DNA of 64,000 bases from the NCBI GenBank assembly GCA_963701385.1, contig CAVOZW010000006.1, positions 150,372 to 214,371 of the forward strand, written 5' to 3'. The notes under the pieces were generated by a model. It had not been told where the DNA came from and did no database searches. It was given only the letters and a program-made list of their open reading frames with translations. Positions 1 through 8,902 of the stretch are shown here, piece by piece. The position numbers and the translations under genes were made by a program. How positions within the stretch are numbered: position 1 is the stretch's first letter; the number at the start of each line of letters is the position of its first letter. This DNA is from B30-G6 sp963701385 (GTDB taxonomy: Bacteria; Desulfobacterota; Desulfobacteria; Desulfobacterales; B30-G6).

Positions 1-2
1 TA

Positions 3-479
3 CCCGGCGGTGTTCTCAGTTTTGGGGCTCAAACCCATCCAGCGGATGGCAACGCGAGCATGATTGTCACCACCAAAGAAAAGGCCCAAGCGTTGAGTGC
101 CGATCCTTCCATGCCGATTCAAGTTCTGGCCTATGGTTTTGCCAGGGAGAAAAAAGGTTACATGGCCGCGGCGCCGGTTCCGGCAACCAAAATGGCCTTG
201 GCCAATGCAGGACTCACTATCGGCGACATGAAGGTCATCAAATCACACAACCCGTTTATCGTGAATGACCTCAATTTCGCCAAACAGTTCAATATCGATG
301 TCAATGAGATGAACAATTATGGCTGTTCCATGATCTACGGCCATCCCCAGGGCTCCACGGCAACGCGTCTGATAATTGAAGGCATCGAAGAAACCGTCAT
401 GAAGGGCGGCGGTTATTTTCTCTGGACCGGCTGCGCGGCGGGTGATAGCGGGGCGTCACTGATACTCAAAATCGGATAA
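3..479 (+). CDS. Thiolase family protein, C-terminal part (5' end outside window)
   Basis: This is the C-terminal half of a thiolase-superfamily acyltransferase. The frame is open from base 3, so the start lies upstream. The piece begins with a GAQTHPADGNAS segment like the thiolase DGA(A/S) loop. It then carries NNYGCSMIYGHPQG, matching the NxxGGxxxxGHPxG box whose His activates the catalytic Cys. It ends with TGCAAGDSGAS at the place of the C-terminal CxG motif. The nucleophilic Cys region is not in the window, so thiolytic and condensing members (acetyl-CoA acetyltransferase, or degradative thiolase) cannot be told apart. The stop is followed by a strong hairpin terminator. Confidence 0.85.
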   Translation, partial: PGGVLSFGAQTHPADGNASMIVTTKEKAQALSADPSMPIQVLAYGFAREKKGYMAAAPVPATKMALANAGLTIGDMKVIKSHNPFIVNDLNFAKQFNIDVNEMNNYGCSMIYGHPQGSTATRLIIEGIEETVMKGGGYFLWTGCAAGDSGASLILKIG

Positions 480-516
480 ATTCGTTGCACGAATTTATTG
501 GACGCGACTGCGTCGC
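476..516. repeat. Paired palindromes, gene-end REPIN-like half element
   Basis: A 23-base palindrome (476-498, A/T arms closing on CG...CG) overlaps the thiolase stop codon. A GC-rich hairpin (504-516, GCGAC-TGC-GTCGC) follows directly. The same order, an A/T-arm palindrome plus a CGAC/GTCG hairpin, recurs near 4,726-4,972 and 16,308-16,472 with different but still paired stem sequences. Confidence 0.6.
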
Positions 517-537
517 TGTTTTTAACACCCTGAACGC

Positions 538-580
538 AAGAAGGATCTTCTCCAATTGATTTGGAGGAAGATCCTTCTTT
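538..580 (+). terminator. Rho-independent terminator after the thiolase gene
   Basis: A long stem forms between AAGAAGGATCTTC at 538-550 and its complement at about 565-579. Four inner pairs and a TTGA-type loop complete it, and a T-rich tail follows. It lies 60 bases after the thiolase stop. Confidence 0.8.
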
Positions 581-604
581 ATTGGACGGTTTTGTAAAAT
601 GTTC

Positions 605-718
605 ATTGAAGAACCTGGCAGCAAGTGCAGGATCATCGACCGTAAGGAATTCTGTCTAATTTGATTCGCTCGCTAACCCCGCGTCAAGCCACGGGGAATG
701 CGCGCTGTTGCGGTTCAA
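605..718 (+). repeat. 115-base hairpin repeat, copy a
   Basis: This copy runs from the bases just after TTCATTG through a hairpin with a GCAAG loop, the conserved block CGTAAGGAATTCTGTCTAAT, a CCCCGC...GGGG hairpin and GCGGTTCAAG. A second copy is at 10,015-10,133 and a partial inverted one at 30,051-30,127. The conserved single-stranded blocks match closely while the hairpin arms differ and still pair, as in REP-type sequences. No gene is visible in 581-829. Confidence 0.7.
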
Positions 719-829
719 GGCGTGCAAATTTTGCAATCATGAGGCGTACTTATTGTACGTTGAATGATTGTGGAATGCAGCACAACGCCGAAGTTGGACT
801 TTTTACGAAACCGTCATTTATGACAACCG

Positions 830-1432
830 CTATAGCGGCACTTGATTGACACCCACCACAACCGGCCTGCCCTTCTGGTATTCAATCCGGTTGAGCGCCG
901 CATAGTCCTGGGGAATGTCGAACAGGTCCTTGAGCGGTTTCTTTAAAACATGGCCCAAGATGATGCGGTTTACCCCTGCGTGCGCCACCAGGAGCACGTT
1001 TCCGCTCATATCTGATACTATTTTTTGAAACACCGGTATCACCCGGTCGTGAAGTTCCTGAAAGCTTTCGCCGTTGGGTATCTTAAAGCTGTCCATGTGT
1101 CTGCCCCGTTGCGCCCAGGCGTCCGGAAACCGAAGCTTGATGCTTTGCATGGCTTGCCCCTCCCAGTCGCCAAGATGGATTTCACGTAACTGCGGCATGA
1201 TGTGAATATCCGATTCAGGCAGATCGGCCACCCCTTTGGCCGTTTCCAGCGCACGCACCAAATCGCTGGCATAGACCCTTTCGAAATCGACCCGCGAAAG
1301 TTCTTTTTTCCACCATGCTGCCTGTTGCAGCCCTTTTGAACTCAAGGGGACATCTGTTTGACCGATGTAGCGTTTTTCAGCGCTGTGGACGATCTCACCA
1401 TGGCGGAGGAGGTAAAGCATGCGTCTTTTCAT
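830..1432 (-). CDS. cobC: Histidine phosphatase family protein, alpha-ribazole phosphatase-like
   Basis: This 200-residue protein belongs to the histidine phosphatase (phosphoglycerate-mutase-like) superfamily. The phospho-accepting His is in LLRHGE near the N-terminus. The second catalytic His is in VAHAGVNR near residue 150, and a conserved Glu lies in REIHLGDWEG. The early YIGQTDVPLS segment and the overall length fit alpha-ribazole phosphatase, which removes the phosphate from alpha-ribazole-5'-phosphate in cobalamin nucleotide-loop assembly. No other cobalamin gene is nearby, so the substrate is inferred and a general phosphoglycerate-mutase-type role remains possible. The start is ATG at 1432; an in-frame Met four codons later is an alternative. 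Confidence 0.75.
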   Translation of the reverse strand: MKRRMLYLLRHGEIVHSAEKRYIGQTDVPLSSKGLQQAAWWKKELSRVDFERVYASDLVRALETAKGVADLPESDIHIMPQLREIHLGDWEGQAMQSIKLRFPDAWAQRGRHMDSFKIPNGESFQELHDRVIPVFQKIVSDMSGNVLLVAHAGVNRIILGHVLKKPLKDLFDIPQDYAALNRIEYQKGRPVVVGVNQVPL

Positions 1433-1954
1433 GGCATATTAAGGCATCAATGATTAATAACACCGGCTCTAAGCGTTTAACCGCTTATAGCCCAACTTTC
1501 AGGCTTCGGCCTTGATAGAGCGAAATGCGTGATCCAATGGTGATTTGCGCTGTTTGAGCCAATTAGGGCACCTTGCATCAGCGCATGGTAATGAATTTTC
1601 AATATGAAAACAAGATTATTTGGCAGCCATGCCTGTTTAACAATATGGCCAGCGCTGATGTTAGGAGCCCTTGCGGCGAGTTCGCAAAGCGCCAGGGGAT
1701 TATTCATTTCGCGTTCGCTGAACCCAGAAAGGTGAGTTATCGTTTAAAGCAACAGGACAATTGCTACCACCCCCGTACTCGAAGTCAAGCAAGGGCAGAT
1801 CCGTTTAAGCGCTGGAATTCATCATCATATTATGATAGCTTCCCTTGTATAAATGGCTAACATCCTTTTGACCATGTTTCCAGCATTCCAGTGTTCCATT
1901 ATTCCACCTTCAATTTGTGCAGGAACCTGTTATCGATTTGCGAAAGGTCGCATA
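1433..1954. other. Gap without a convincing gene
   Basis: No frame gives a recognisable protein. The stretch holds scattered inverted repeats and, at about 1,872-1,920, a CCAGCATTCCAGTGTTCC-type short-period array that runs up to mutY. Such arrays are found in most gaps of the left block. Confidence 0.5.
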
Positions 1955-3002
1955 ATGGAACCAACGCGTTTAAAAAACATCCATGCCCCCCTGCTCACAT
2001 GGTATGATCAAAATCATCGCAATCTGCCCTGGAGAGAAACGAGCGATCCTTACGCCATATGGGTTTCGGAAGTGATGCTCCAGCAGACCCAGGTCAAAAC
2101 GGTTGTCCCTTATTACGGGCGTTTTCTAACCAGATTCCCAACCATTCAGGATCTGGCCGCTTCGGATCTTCAGGCCGTGCTGAAGGCATGGGAAGGTCTG
2201 GGATATTACGGCCGCGCGCGCAATCTGCATCGTTCGGCCAAAATCATCTTGACGGAGCATCAGGGCGTATTTCCTGACACATGGAAGCCTGTCCGCCGAC
2301 TACCGGGTATCGGTGATTATATCGCCGCTGCCGTTCTGAGCATCGCCTTTAACGGCCCCTATGCGGTTGTGGATGGAAATGTCAAGCGCGTGCTGGCACG
2401 GCTCTTGAAAATCGACACTCCGGTGAATCAGGCATCCGCCGGCAACACGTTTAAAAAAAATGCCGATGCTTTGCTCTACAAGCATGATCCGGGCAAATAC
2501 AACCAGGCCACTGATGGAACTGGGTGCCCTGATCTGTGCACCCGCTTCTCCTCTGTGCGGCACTTGCCCGATTCAGTCGGCATGTAAGGCCTACCAATCA
2601 TCCAGCGTCGACATCTACCCCAAACGCGTTAAATCCAAACAGACGCCTTTGTACAATATCGCTATCGGTGTTGTTTTGAAACACAACAAGCTGCTCATTA
2701 CACAGCGCCGGGCTGATGGCCTCTTGGGCGGGTTGTGGGAATTCCCGGGTGGCAAAATACAACCCGGGGAAACATCTGCGGCAGCTTGTATTCGTGAAAT
2801 CAAGGAGGAGACCGGTTTGAAGGTGTCGATTTCTCAATACTTGACCCAGGTCAAGCATGCCTACACCCACTTCAAAATTGTCGTGGATGTGTTCGTTTGT
2901 GACCATGTTTCTGGTACGGTGACCCTGGACGGCCCGGTGGACCACCAGTGGATTACACTGGAACAAATTGACGACTTATCCGTTTCCCAAAGCGAATCAT
3001 AA
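1955..3002 (+). CDS. mutY: A/G-specific adenine glycosylase with a complete C-terminal Nudix box (one frameshift)
   Basis: MutY removes adenine mispaired with 8-oxoguanine. The start is taken at ATG 1955, giving MEPTRLKNIHAPLL. The helix-hairpin-helix LPGIGDYIAAAV and the following VDGNVKRVLAR are clear, and the 4Fe-4S ligands are present as CAPASPLCGTCPIQSAC. The reading frame breaks at about 2510: one extra A between GCC and CTG separates NQA from LMELGAL, which is continuous in the family. The C-terminal domain (about residues 225-345) has a full Nudix signature, GGKIQPGE then REIKEETGL, whereas many MutY C-domains keep only the fold. The total of about 349 residues is normal. The frameshift is most likely a sequence error. 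Confidence 0.88.
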
Positions 3003-3017
3003 GTTTATTCCGCACCT

Positions 3018-3185
3018 CAGGGAGGCGATGCGGCTGGAGGCTGGGAGGCTGGGATGCTGGGAAGATAGGATGCTGGGAAGCTAGGATGCTGGGAAGCTAG
3101 GATGCTGGGAGGCTGGGAAGCTAGAATGCGGGAAGCCCCTATGAGCTTTGAGCTATCGAGCTATGAGCTGTCATCAGCATTCCTA
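3018..3185. repeat. Short-period arrays (GCTGGGAAGC and GAGCTATGAGCT types)
   Basis: Roughly ten-base units of the form GGGAGGCTGGGATGCT run from about 3,030 to 3,135. They pass into an AGCTATGAGCTGTCATC array up to about 3,185. The same two unit types recur together near 8,945-9,150 and 21,212-21,630. Confidence 0.8.
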
Positions 3186-3255
3186 GCATGTCTAGGCTCC
3201 CATCATATAGCTAATCTTATACATTAATTTAATATTTACAACCAATAGGTATTAC

Positions 3256-4146
3256 ATGACAATCAAAGAACGCCACTTCGGCCCCATATGGTTTATCCCC
3301 GGGGAAAACAAGGGCAAATACCCCTTCTGCCATTCCATCTATATTGAAGGGCCCGGTATCCTCGTCGATCCGGCATCCGATCGAAAAAGACTCTTGGCAC
3401 TCAAACAGGGACCGGGTGTAAAGACCGTCTGGTTGAGTCACTGGCATGAAGATCATTTCATGCATCTCGACCTTTTTGATGAAGTGCCGTTCATGATATC
3501 AAAGAAAGACGCCGCTCCCCTTTCCAGCCTGGAAAATTTTCTGGATGCCTACGGCATCGAGCCGGACGCACGCCAGGCGTGGCGTTCCATGGCAACCGAC
3601 ATCTTCCATTTTCAACCCAGGAAAGCGCATGATTTTCTGCCGATGGGTTCATCGATTACCCTGGATTCCTTGCATGTGAACGTCATCCCTGCACCCGGGC
3701 ATACACCCGGAAGCATTGCCTTGCACTTTCCCGATCACAACATCCTATTCCTGGCCGATTATGACCTGACCCCTTTCGGGCCCTGGTACGGTGACGTGGA
3801 ATCGAACATCCAACAAACCATATCTTCCATTAAAATGCTTCGGAAAATACCGGCATCCGTCTTATTGACATCCCATGAAAAAGGTGTTTTTGAGCGTCCT
3901 TCAGGTTCGTTGTGGCAGCGCTACCTGGATGTGATATATGAACGTGAGGCAAAACTACTGAACCTCCTGAAAAAGCCGCGCACCATTCAGGACATCGTCG
4001 AGGCCTGGATCGTCTATCGAAAGCCAAGGGAGCCGCTTTCTTTCTATGCCTTTGCTGAAAAAGCCTTGATGTCCAAACACCTGCAGGAATTGATGCGCAA
4101 AGGTGTTGTTGAAAAGTATCATGAAAGTTACCTGAGAATTGAATGA
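3256..4146 (+). CDS. MBL-fold metallo-hydrolase
   Basis: This 296-residue protein has a metallo-beta-lactamase fold. The metal-binding motif is LSHWHEDHF (HxHxDH) near residue 60. A second metal ligand lies in PAPGHTPGS near residue 150, LADYDL supplies the bridging Asp, and LLTSHEKG gives the late His. About 80 C-terminal residues form a helical region with a winged-helix look (IQDIVEAWIVYRKPREP), as in glyoxalase-II-like and related hydrolases that end in such a domain. There is no signal peptide, so it is cytoplasmic. The substrate is not clear from the sequence. It stands alone between repeat-filled gaps. Confidence 0.8.
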   Translation: MTIKERHFGPIWFIPGENKGKYPFCHSIYIEGPGILVDPASDRKRLLALKQGPGVKTVWLSHWHEDHFMHLDLFDEVPFMISKKDAAPLSSLENFLDAYGIEPDARQAWRSMATDIFHFQPRKAHDFLPMGSSITLDSLHVNVIPAPGHTPGSIALHFPDHNILFLADYDLTPFGPWYGDVESNIQQTISSIKMLRKIPASVLLTSHEKGVFERPSGSLWQRYLDVIYEREAKLLNLLKKPRTIQDIVEAWIVYRKPREPLSFYAFAEKALMSKHLQELMRKGVVEKYHESYLRIE

Positions 4147-4336
4147 TCAACCCCGCAGCAAGCAGATAGGGGGTATCGATTGTTATGCCGGACCCCGTAG
4201 CGTGTCCGGTGCAGGCCTCGATAAGCATAGCTCGGTAAGTCGTAAAGCCGGGAACATCCAGTTTATTTTTCTGAATTCCGTTTCACCGCTTCGCTGCGGC
4301 CGGAATGACGAGTCAAAAAAAACGTGAGGACATACC
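4147..4336. repeat. Gap with inverted repeats
   Basis: The gap contains a CCGGACCCCG...GTGTCCGG palindrome near 4,190-4,212. At about 4,268-4,310 it has a hairpin of the CTGAATTCCG...CGGAATGACG type that is common between genes in many Desulfobacterota. No gene is seen. Confidence 0.45.
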
Positions 4337-4724
4337 ATGCATACAAACACAGACGTCATTGACAACATGAAAAGGATTACCTTGTCTTTGGAGACAGGCC
4401 CATCCCCGAACAACATGAAGGGCAGCAAACCCGTTTTGTTCCAGTTCATATACGGCGTGGGCACCCAGGGCCTCTGTCTGTTTGAAAAGGCGCTTTATGG
4501 AAAAAAGATCGGCGAGGAACTCTTCTTTCAGCTAGACCCGTACCAGACAGATGAGATGTTTGGCCATCTCGAACCACAGTTGACCGCTATCATGCCCCTT
4601 GGAAAAACCCTGCACCTTAAAATCAACCATAACGGCTATCGAAACAGCCGATAAGCGGGAACTGGTGCGGGCCATTGCCAAAGGCAGTGGCTCAAACGAT
4701 TGTGGCTGCGGATGCGGATGCTGA
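4337..4724 (+). CDS. FKBP/SlyD-like protein with a Cys-Gly tail (frameshifted)
   Basis: The first 95 residues resemble an FKBP-type prolyl isomerase domain: VLFQFIYGVGTQGL, then FEKALYGKKIGEELFFQL, corresponding to the FKBP GxGxxxPGFExAL...VGE region. Read in its first frame the protein ends at 4654. A shift between about 4,600 and 4,630 opens a frame running to TGA at 4722-4724 whose last residues are SNDCGCGCGC. A Cys-rich metal-binding tail on an FKBP domain is the hallmark of SlyD, a nickel chaperone, so the two parts probably form one protein of about 128 residues. It lacks an obvious insert-in-flap domain. A GAGG ribosome site precedes ATG 4337. It lies just ahead of the molybdenum hydroxylase operon. 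Confidence 0.55.
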
Positions 4725-4725
4725 T

Positions 4726-4972
4726 ATAAAATCGCCTGGCGATTTTATTTGCAATGATTGGCAAAAAATAGTATTCGATTGGCAGCTATTTTAAAGCTAC
4801 ATTGAAGCTATAAAACCGCATCAAAGAATCTAGAACACAACGTCAGGGCTGAGTGTCGAATTTCTTATGAATAGACGCCTCTCCACGCGGTTTTACGATT
4901 CGCGAAATGGATATACCATTTTGCTCTGAGTGCGACACCGTCGCATATGATCAATTCGCATTGCGAATTGAT
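4726..4972. repeat. REPIN-like element bounded by palindromes
   Basis: The left edge is a palindrome at 4726-4748 (ATAAAATCGCC with a reverse-complement arm) immediately after the FKBP-like stop; it could also act as a terminator. The right edge has a TGCGAC-ACC-GTCGCA hairpin at 4931-4945, then a palindrome at 4950-4972 (ATCAATTCGC arm) just before the ribosome site of the next gene. The order is the mirror image of that at 476-516, so the two edges are inverted copies of one unit. Confidence 0.6.
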
Positions 4973-4988
4973 AGGGAGTATCGAGCAC

Positions 4989-5495
4989 ATGAAACACGAA
5001 ATCACAATGAAGGTCAACGGTGATACCTATTCCCTGGCCATCGACCCCTGGCGGACCTTGAACGAGGTCTTGAGGGAAGATTTAAACCTTACCGGCACGA
5101 AACTCGGCTGCGGATCCGGAGATTGCGGTGCCTGTACGGTGATCGTAGACGGACGCGCCATCAGCTCCTGCCTCACATTGGCCGTGGAAATGGACCGCAA
5201 GGAGATCATGACCATCGAAGGACTGTCCCCCTCCGGTGAAACATTACACCCCATCCAGGAATCGTTTATTGAAAAAGGCGCTATCCAATGCGGCTTCTGC
5301 ACACCCGGCATGGAACTGTCTGCCTATAATCTGCTCTCGCAAAACCCGCATCCCAACGAGAGAGAGATCAGAGAATCCCTTTCAGGCAATTTGTGCCGCT
5401 GTACCGGATACACAAAAATCGTGCAGGCCATTGCAGACTCAGCTGATAAAATGAAGCCAAAACCCCAACGCCGCAAGACTTTAAAAGGAAAATAA
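4989..5495 (+). CDS. Xanthine-oxidase-family 2Fe-2S subunit
   Basis: This small iron-sulfur subunit of a molybdenum hydroxylase passes electrons from the Mo site to FAD. The N-terminal plant-ferredoxin-type cluster motif is CGSGDCGACTV (about residues 39-50). The second, all-helical cluster domain has CGFCTPG and NLCRCTGY. Length (168 residues) and order match CoxS/HcrC/XdhC-type subunits. An in-frame ATG 14 codons upstream lies inside the palindromic repeat; ATG 4989 is preferred because AGGGAG stands before it. The FAD subunit gene starts three bases after this stop, so the two are co-transcribed and probably translationally coupled. Confidence 0.93.
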   Translation: MKHEITMKVNGDTYSLAIDPWRTLNEVLREDLNLTGTKLGCGSGDCGACTVIVDGRAISSCLTLAVEMDRKEIMTIEGLSPSGETLHPIQESFIEKGAIQCGFCTPGMELSAYNLLSQNPHPNEREIRESLSGNLCRCTGYTKIVQAIADSADKMKPKPQRRKTLKGK

Positions 5496-5497
5496 CC

Positions 5498-6412
5498 ATG
5501 CCGATTTCCAGGTTCGAATTTCATTCGCCAAAACGCTTGGATGAGGCTGTGGCCCTGTTGCAAGCAAAGGGCAGCGACACCTTTGTCATGGCCGGGGGCA
5601 CCGACCTGCTGATCAAGCGAAGGCACCAGATCATTCATCCCAAGACCATCGTCAGTCTAAAAAAAATCAATGGCTTGAACCGTATCTCATTTAGCCGCAG
5701 TAAGGGTCTCACCATCGGTGCCACGGCGCTGTTGGGAGACGTGGCCAGACATTCGAGCATTCTGAAATTTTACCCTGCCATTGCCAAAGCGGCCAACAAT
5801 ACAGCCAATGTTCAAATCAGAAACATGGGCACCGTGGTGGGAAATCTCTGCAATGCGTCCCCTGCGGCTGATAATGCCCCTGCGCTTCTGGCACTGAATG
5901 CCGTGTTGAACATTGTGGGCCCCCAGGGCGAACGGGTTCTTGCCCTGGAGAATTTCTTTCTGGGACCCGGCGTTACAGCGCTTCAATCCGCAGAGGTCGT
6001 TGCATCCGTCTTGGTACCGCTGCCGCCGCCTGGATCAGGCACCACCTACCTGCATTTGTCCGCCCGGGGACGGGTCGACTGCTCCGCCGCCAGCACAGGC
6101 GTTTTTCTGGCCCTCAAAGGCGCCCGGGTTGAACAGGCCCGCATATTTATCGGCGCCTGTGGCCCCACGCCCCTGAGAATGCCCAAAGCTGAAAAGCGAC
6201 TGATCGGTCAAAAAGTCACCCAAACGACAGCCGAACAGACCGGCATCCAGGCGTCAAAAGAATCCCGACCCATCTCGGATGTGCGGGCCAATGAAGATTA
6301 CCGTTTACAAATGGTGGCGGTCCTGGTCAAGCGGGCCGTACTGGAGGCGTATCAATCAGCTCATAGCTCAACGGTTCCAGACAGGCTATTGGGCTGTAGG
6401 CTGTTAGACTGA
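5498..6412 (+). CDS. Xanthine-oxidase-family FAD-binding subunit
   Basis: This medium subunit binds FAD in a molybdenum hydroxylase. FAD-contact motifs are visible as VMAGGTDLLIK (residues 30-40), TIGATALLGD, and the conserved IRNMGTVVGNLCNASPAAD. At 304 residues it is the usual CoxM length. It lacks the extra roughly 40-residue 4Fe-4S loop described for the beta subunit of 4-hydroxybenzoyl-CoA reductase. The last 15 residues or so (AHSSTVPDRLLGCRLLD) run into a GCTGTTAG-type repeat array, so the natural C-terminus may have been altered there. It is the second gene of the operon. Confidence 0.92.
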   Translation: MPISRFEFHSPKRLDEAVALLQAKGSDTFVMAGGTDLLIKRRHQIIHPKTIVSLKKINGLNRISFSRSKGLTIGATALLGDVARHSSILKFYPAIAKAANNTANVQIRNMGTVVGNLCNASPAADNAPALLALNAVLNIVGPQGERVLALENFFLGPGVTALQSAEVVASVLVPLPPPGSGTTYLHLSARGRVDCSAASTGVFLALKGARVEQARIFIGACGPTPLRMPKAEKRLIGQKVTQTTAEQTGIQASKESRPISDVRANEDYRLQMVAVLVKRAVLEAYQSAHSSTVPDRLLGCRLLD

Positions 6413-6556
6413 GACTGTTAGGCGATAGATCTACAGCTGTAGAACTTATAGGCTGTTAGACTGTTAGGCTGTAGGGTAGCAGCTAATATCTAAAGTCTAA
6501 CAGTCTAATTGTCTACATAGTCTGAAACTCAAATAGTCAATAGTCTAAGTCTAATC
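6385..6556. repeat. Short-period array (CTGTTAGGCTGTAGACT type)
   Basis: Ten- to twelve-base units built from GGCTGTTAGACTGTTAG and the inverted AGTCTAACAGTCTAATTG fill the gap between the FAD and Mo subunit genes. The left half mostly reads GCTGTTAG and the right half GTCTAAC, so the two halves can pair. The same unit recurs at 16,933-17,020. Confidence 0.8.
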
Positions 6557-6631
6557 GTGCACAGCCTATGTCACTGTGATAAAATACAGACAATTGAATA
6601 TACCGATAAAACACGAAATAAAGGATCCCCC

Positions 6632-8902
6632 ATGCGTAATGAATACCAAATAATTGGCCATGATATCCCCAGAACGGACGGCCGTGAAAAAGCCACCGGC
6701 AGTGCCATTTACACCGACGACATCAAACTGCCGGGCATGCTGCATGGCAAGCTTTTGAGAAGCCCGCTGGCCCATGCCCGTATTCTCCACATTGACGTGA
6801 GCAAAGCCGCTGCCCTGCCCGGCGTCAAATGTGTCATCACCGGGGAAGACACACCCAAAATCAAATATGGCAACTGGCGATTGTTTCCGGTTACCCAGGA
6901 CGAATACCCCCTGGCCGTGGACAAGGTCCGCTTCATTGGCGACGAAGTTGCCGCTGTTGCGGCGGTTGACAAGGACATCGCAGCCGAAGCCCTTGAATTG
7001 ATACGCGTGGAATACGAGGAACTGCCTGCTGTTTTCGATATTCAGGATTCCCTGGCCAAGGGAGCACCGATTATCCACGAGACATCCCCCAGCAACATCA
7101 GCATCGATCGAAAAATTCAATATGGAAGCATTCAAAAAGGGTTTGCAGAGTCCGATTATGTCCGTGAGGATGTGTTTTCGGTCCACGCCGTAAGCCCGGC
7201 CTATCTCGAGCCCTGCGCATCCCTGGCCCAGTGTGAACTCGACGGCAGGATAACCCTCTGGACATCGACCCAGGTTCCCTACATCGTGCAGTGCCTGCTG
7301 GCGTCCACCCTCAACATGCGTGAAAACGACATCCGCGTGATCAAACCGGCTGTCGGCGGCGGTTTTGGCGGCAAAATGGAGTTGCGGCCATGGGAGTTCT
7401 GTGCCGCCTTCATGGCCAAAAAAACCGGCAAACCGGTCAAATTTACCCTGACCCGGGAGGAGGAGCTCACCACCGGCCGCAGACGCCATCCCATGAAACT
7501 GCGCTCCAAGGTCGGCTTTAAAAAAGACGGCACCCTGGTGGCAAAGGATCTGCACATCTATCTGGACGGCGGCGCCTACAATGCCATGGGTCCCACGGCC
7601 ACGTTTCTGTGCGGAAATTTCGGGGCCATGCTCTACCGCTATCCCAATTACCGTTTTGTGGGGGAACATGTTTACACCAACAAGCCACCGGCCAGTGCCA
7701 TGCGCGGTTTTGGCGCGCCGCAATCCCTTTTTGCGGCAGAGTCTCAGATGAATATCGCCGCCCAGGAGCTGGGTATCGATCCCATTGACTTGCGGATCAA
7801 GAACGCCATGGTCACCGGAGACGAGATTCCGGATGTGGCCACCATATCGAGCTGCGGATTCATTGAATCCCTTGAAGCGGTCAGGGAAATGTCCAACTGG
7901 AAGAAGAACCGCCGTCGCAAAAAGAAAGGCTACGGCATCGGTATCGGCTGCTACAGCTTTATCTCCGGGGGGGTCTTCAACTGGTTCAACACCCAGTATC
8001 CCTTCTCCGCCGCCGAGGTCAAAGTCTTTTCAGACGGCACCGCCCATCTGCTGACCATGGCCTCGGATATCGGCCAGGGCGCCAACACGGTTCTCAAACA
8101 GATTCTGGCCGAGGAACTGGGACTCGAGATGGCGGACATCCGTCTGACGGCCGCCGACACCGCCATGACACCCCAGGCCGACCTGGGAACCTGGGGCAGC
8201 CGGGTCACCCTCATGGCCGGCAATGCCATTTTGCAGGCCGCCCGTCAGATCAAGGCAGAACTATTCGGTGCCGTCTCGGCCCGTTTCAACCTGAATGTCA
8301 TATTCGACATGGTGTGCAAGGACGGGCGGGTATATGCCGAGGGAAAGCCCGACCGGGGGATGTCGTTCGGGGAAGCCGTGGCCTTGGTCCAGAAGGCCAA
8401 TCGTGGTGAGCCCCTCATTGCCAGAGGCTATTACACGCCACGCGGCAAAGGATTGGTGACGCCGGCTTTCAGCTTTGGCGCCCAGGTGGCCGAGGTGGCC
8501 GTGGACACCGAAACCGGTATCGTCAAGGTCGAAAAAATGTATACCGCCCACGATTGCGGCACCGTCATCAACCCCATGGCGGTCGAAGGACAACTGGAAG
8601 GCTCCATTCACATGGGGCTCGGCTATGCCTTGTCCGAAGAGTTGATCGTGGAAAAAGGCCGCACCCTCAACAACACCTTTCTCGATTACAAAATGCCCAC
8701 CGCCCTGGACATGCCGCCCGGTGAGTCCGTTTGTATCGAAACCTACGAACCCGAAGGCCCCATGGGTGCCAAGGAAGCCGGTGAAGGCCTGGCCTCCCCC
8801 ACGGCGCCGGCCATTGCCGAAGCCGTGTTCCATGCCACCGGGTATCGATGTATGGATCTGCCCATAACGCCGGACAAGGTACTCAAGGGGCAGAAAGGAT
8901 AG
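6632..8902 (+). CDS. Xanthine-oxidase-family molybdenum-binding large subunit
   Basis: This 756-residue catalytic subunit binds molybdopterin. Landmarks in order are DGREKATGSAIYTDDIKLPG (N-terminal Ald_Xan_dh_C domain), GGGFGGKMELR, AMRGFGAPQS, DIGQGANTVLKQI, GTWGSRVT, and GAKEAGEGLASP, which carries the catalytic Glu. Overall the sequence looks closest to the 4-hydroxybenzoyl-CoA-reductase-like branch, although the partner FAD subunit lacks that enzyme's extra cluster loop. The substrate is therefore open: an aromatic acyl-CoA, purine or N-heterocycle. ATG 6632 is chosen because AAGGA precedes it and the conserved N-terminus starts there. The enzyme would act in the cytoplasm. Confidence 0.93.
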   Translation: MRNEYQIIGHDIPRTDGREKATGSAIYTDDIKLPGMLHGKLLRSPLAHARILHIDVSKAAALPGVKCVITGEDTPKIKYGNWRLFPVTQDEYPLAVDKVRFIGDEVAAVAAVDKDIAAEALELIRVEYEELPAVFDIQDSLAKGAPIIHETSPSNISIDRKIQYGSIQKGFAESDYVREDVFSVHAVSPAYLEPCASLAQCELDGRITLWTSTQVPYIVQCLLASTLNMRENDIRVIKPAVGGGFGGKMELRPWEFCAAFMAKKTGKPVKFTLTREEELTTGRRRHPMKLRSKVGFKKDGTLVAKDLHIYLDGGAYNAMGPTATFLCGNFGAMLYRYPNYRFVGEHVYTNKPPASAMRGFGAPQSLFAAESQMNIAAQELGIDPIDLRIKNAMVTGDEIPDVATISSCGFIESLEAVREMSNWKKNRRRKKKGYGIGIGCYSFISGGVFNWFNTQYPFSAAEVKVFSDGTAHLLTMASDIGQGANTVLKQILAEELGLEMADIRLTAADTAMTPQADLGTWGSRVTLMAGNAILQAARQIKAELFGAVSARFNLNVIFDMVCKDGRVYAEGKPDRGMSFGEAVALVQKANRGEPLIARGYYTPRGKGLVTPAFSFGAQVAEVAVDTETGIVKVEKMYTAHDCGTVINPMAVEGQLEGSIHMGLGYALSEELIVEKGRTLNNTFLDYKMPTALDMPPGESVCIETYEPEGPMGAKEAGEGLASPTAPAIAEAVFHATGYRCMDLPITPDKVLKGQKG

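Noticed and set aside
2500..2520. Programmed frameshifting in mutY
   Set aside because: There is no slippery heptamer or downstream structure, and similar single-base shifts occur in many unrelated genes here.
6566..7723. Long minus-strand frame (385 codons) opposite the molybdenum subunit gene
   Set aside because: The plus strand encodes a well-conserved family with all motifs; the antisense frame has no recognisable domain and follows from codon bias.
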